From contig DATEKK010000155.1 in the NCBI GenBank assembly GCA_035277485.1, positions 1 through 64,000 of the forward strand: a DNA stretch of 64,000 nt. Reading direction: 5' to 3'. Below the pieces are notes generated by a model. The model was not told the origin of the DNA, made no database searches, and saw nothing but the letters and a program-made list of their open reading frames with translations. This document shows, one piece after another, positions 62,182 through 64,000 of this stretch. The translations under genes and the position numbers were made by a program. Each line of letters begins with the position of its first letter. The first letter of the stretch is position 1. This stretch comes from JADGGM01 sp035277485 (GTDB lineage Bacteria; Gemmatimonadota; Gemmatimonadetes; Gemmatimonadales; Gemmatimonadaceae).

Positions 62182-63239
62182 GACGCGTGCGTCGGATCGA
62201 GCGGCAGCAGCACGTACGCGGTCATGCCGTTGGCGAGGCGCCGGTCGCGGTTGTCCACCCGGAGACGGATCTCGAACGTCTTGATGTCGCGCTTGGTGCG
62301 ACTCACATCGCGCTGCGTCGCGAAGTCGGCGTCCACACCGCGAAAGAATACGGTGCCCCGGCGCTCCTCACCCGACGGCAGCCGCACGGTGAGGTGATCG
62401 CCTAACCGGACGCGGTCGATGTACGTTTCCTCCACGTCGGCGCGTACCCAGAGGCTGTCAGGATTGACGAGCGTGAGCACCGGCTGGCCCGCGGCAACGT
62501 ATTCGCCGGTCCGCGCCGCGCGCACGTCCACCACTCCGCTCATCGGCGCGTGCAGCTCGGCGTACGCGAGTCGCACGTCCGCCTTGCGGGTCTGAGCTTG
62601 CGCCGCGGCCTGAGCCTGCCGTGCACCGGCGAGTGCGCTCCGCTTCGCCTGGACTTGATCCTCAGCGGCCCGCGCCATTGCAACGGCCGCGCGCTGCGCT
62701 TCCACCTGTCTCGATGACGCCTCGAACCGGGCGAGCGCGACGGTGTATTGGGTGCGAGCGGAGTCGACTTGCTGGGACGAGACGGCGCCGGCGCTGAGCA
62801 GGGGACCGTATCGATCGTAGACTTGCTTGGAGTTGACCATGGTGGCAGAGTCCATGGCGGCCTGGGCGATCGCGGCGGCGAGCGTCGCTTCCGTTTGACG
62901 AACCTGCTCGTCCGCCTGCGTTTCTTGATAGTGCAGATCGGCGACGGATTGGTTCACCTGCGACGCGAGCGCTTGTGCGTTCTGCGCGTAATAGTTCTGA
63001 TCGGCGGCGAGCTCGCCCGGCGCGAGGACGGCCAGCAACTGATTCTGCGTCACCGAGTCGCCCTCGGCGACGACGAGACGGCTGATCTGTCCGCCCACCT
63101 GCGGGCTGACGATGACGTCGTTGGTGGTGACGACGCCGGTGAGCACGAGCGTTGCCGGCGGGCGGGTTACGACGTACACGATGATGGCGGCACCGAGGAG
63201 GGCAGCGCCTCCTCCAGCGGCCAGCTGTTTTCGAGTCAT
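62178..63239 (-). CDS. HlyD/EmrA-type membrane fusion protein
   Basis: A 353-residue periplasmic adaptor. ATG 63239 gives a short start, one membrane helix (AALLGAAIIVYVV), a lipoyl-type half (VIVSPQVGGQISRLVVAEGD), a long alpha-helical hairpin rich in Ala/Gln (residues about 85-220), the second half (LRAPMSGVV-like AELHAPMSGVVDVRAARTGE) and a beta-barrel. It links the pump to the outer membrane. First gene of the exporter operon, with a good promoter and a palindrome upstream. Confidence 0.9.
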   Translation of the reverse strand: MTRKQLAAGGGAALLGAAIIVYVVTRPPATLVLTGVVTTNDVIVSPQVGGQISRLVVAEGDSVTQNQLLAVLAPGELAADQNYYAQNAQALASQVNQSVADLHYQETQADEQVRQTEATLAAAIAQAAMDSATMVNSKQVYDRYGPLLSAGAVSSQQVDSARTQYTVALARFEASSRQVEAQRAAVAMARAAEDQVQAKRSALAGARQAQAAAQAQTRKADVRLAYAELHAPMSGVVDVRAARTGEYVAAGQPVLTLVNPDSLWVRADVEETYIDRVRLGDHLTVRLPSGEERRGTVFFRGVDADFATQRDVSRTKRDIKTFEIRLRVDNRDRRLANGMTAYVLLPLDPTHAS

Positions 63240-63291
63240 GGCGTGGGGAGCTCCAGGCCGGCGGGGAGCGAGCGTTCGGCCGGCATGCGGA

Positions 63292-63328
63292 TTCAAACAA
63301 TTGTATTAAACGATCGTTTGAATTTCAA
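63292..63328 (-). promoter_or_regulatory. Promoter with internal palindromic operator for the exporter operon
   Basis: On the minus strand TTGAAA (63323-63328) and TACAAT (63300-63305) are spaced by exactly 17 bases. AAACGATCGTTT (63308-63319), a perfect 12-bp palindrome, fills the spacer, and TTCAAAC (63292-63298) is an outer repeat of GTTTGAA (63316-63322). Binding there would block the polymerase. The TetR protein at the end of the operon is the likely ligand. Confidence 0.75.
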
Positions 63329-63354
63329 GGCGACAGTCTCGGTGGGAGGCGGTC

Positions 63355-63768
63355 ATGAAGGCATTCTTGTCGCGGTGGCGGCCCGGGCACGTGATCGCCG
63401 CGTGGGTCGTTTACTGGGTCGGACTCGCGGCTGTGACGTTGACGCCGGCGATTCTGGCCATCTCGCGAGTGAGCTCGAGCCCCAAAGACACCGCGAATGT
63501 GGGGGCGTCGTTCAGCAACACGGTCCTGCGCATCACGGTGACGCAGTTCGGAAAGGTGACGTACGCGGCGTCGGCATCGCTGGGGCAGATCGCGTTCTGG
63601 GTGGGCGTGCCGCCGCTCGCGCTCTACGCCCTGTGGCTGTTCACGCGGCGGCAGCCGGGCGGCGCGCCCCAAGCGTTAGGCGAAGGCGGCCTGGACTCGC
63701 CGCCGCGGCCCGACACGCCCGAGGCCGCCCGTTCTTCCAAATTTCACTCGCGAGCTCCCCATGCGTGA
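63355..63768 (+). CDS. Two-helix membrane protein, unknown
   Basis: A 137-residue protein. Two membrane helices (HVIAAWVVYWVGLAAVTLTP and IAFWVGVPPLALYALWLFT) enclose about 45 residues; the C-terminal 35 residues are Pro/Ser-rich. GGAGG lies near the ATG. It starts 27 bases from the palindromic promoter of the divergent exporter operon and may share its control. I recognise no family. Confidence 0.65.
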   Translation: MKAFLSRWRPGHVIAAWVVYWVGLAAVTLTPAILAISRVSSSPKDTANVGASFSNTVLRITVTQFGKVTYAASASLGQIAFWVGVPPLALYALWLFTRRQPGGAPQALGEGGLDSPPRPDTPEAARSSKFHSRAPHA

Positions 63769-64000
63769 CACCGGCCGGCGTCGTCGCGGTACCGCGGTAG
63801 CTGTCGCTCTTCCGATTCTGCTCGTGACGGCCGCGACCCTCGCGGCGGCGCGGCCGGCGGCGCGGCGCGCCTCGTCCGTTAGGCAAACGCCGGCCGACAC
63901 CGGCACGGAGGCGCCGTGGCGCGCCAACATCCGCGCGTTCGCCGAGGCGCACCTGCAGCACACGGCGTGGGGCCCGGCGCACGGCCGCCGCGACTACGAA
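63761..64000 (+). CDS. Exported protein, partial (runs off the window)
   Basis: ATG 63761 overlaps the end of the previous gene by eight bases; 80 codons are visible without a stop. A signal peptide (TAVAVALPILLVTAATLAAA, preceded by Arg-rich residues) is followed by a segment IRAFAEAHLQHTAWGPAHGR, which resembles the start of an HD-type phosphohydrolase domain (H...H...H) but is too short to be sure. The C terminus lies beyond the window. Confidence 0.55.
   Translation, partial: MRDTGRRRRGTAVAVALPILLVTAATLAAARPAARRASSVRQTPADTGTEAPWRANIRAFAEAHLQHTAWGPAHGRRDYE

Overview
The window is a G+C-rich (roughly two-thirds), densely coded bacterial chromosome segment with no rRNA, tRNA, CRISPR array or prophage that I can see. 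Gene content points to a diderm with an LPS-type outer membrane (LptF/LptG, MlaD/MlaE, lipoproteins), type IV pili and haem-A-type respiration. Orphan FtsX-type permeases with PadR regulators are typical of Acidobacteriota and Gemmatimonadota. My best guess, by inference only, is Gemmatimonadota.

Layout. 0.1-8.9 kb (+): tetrapyrrole genes (cobA-hemD fusion, hemC, hemB), then an aldo/keto reductase, pyrophosphatase and a DHH phosphoesterase in overlapping reading frames. The haem genes are split by a 2 kb, lower-G+C stretch (1.7-3.75 kb) holding a small membrane protein, an IS3-type remnant with both ends, and a frameshifted toxin-like gene overlapping an intact candidate immunity gene. 8.8-16.4 kb (-): a codirectional block with an anti-sigma-like zinc finger, DUF92 protein, lipoprotein and B12-type radical SAM, then a translationally coupled set of FAD oxidoreductase, flavin reductase, methyltransferase, cyclase-like protein and ketosynthase, possibly a small lipid or polyketide pathway. 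16.6-28.5 kb: V4R-like protein, M24 peptidase, three APC permeases, an exporter, and haem O/A synthases with a CoxB-like membrane hairpin. 29-34 kb (-): lptF-lptG-mlaE-mlaD. 34-40 kb (+): M28 peptidase, ComEA-like protein and pilB-pilT-pilC, closed by a terminator. 40-45 kb: divergent citrate synthases, one carrying a DNA-binding domain, around a 14-bp perfect palindrome. 45-54 kb: exported amidase, DUF2911 protein and two orphan ABC permeases around a PadR gene with an operator-like inverted repeat. 54-64 kb: MsrB, POT transporter, aminopeptidase P and a TetR-controlled HlyD/ATPase/ABC-2 exporter.

The most unusual signal is not a gene. The heptamer GTTAGGC (or GCCTAAC) occurs about 95 times by my reading count, about one per 670 bases, where base composition predicts about seven. 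It is found in nearly every gene, in all reading phases, as stop codons and between genes. Its density resembles DNA uptake sequences, and the window also encodes a ComEA-like protein and the PilB/PilT/PilC motor genes, so a DNA-uptake signal is a concrete testable hypothesis. Other points of interest are the split toxin, a repeated element placed just after three gene ends, and several operator-like palindromes whose likely regulators lie beside them.
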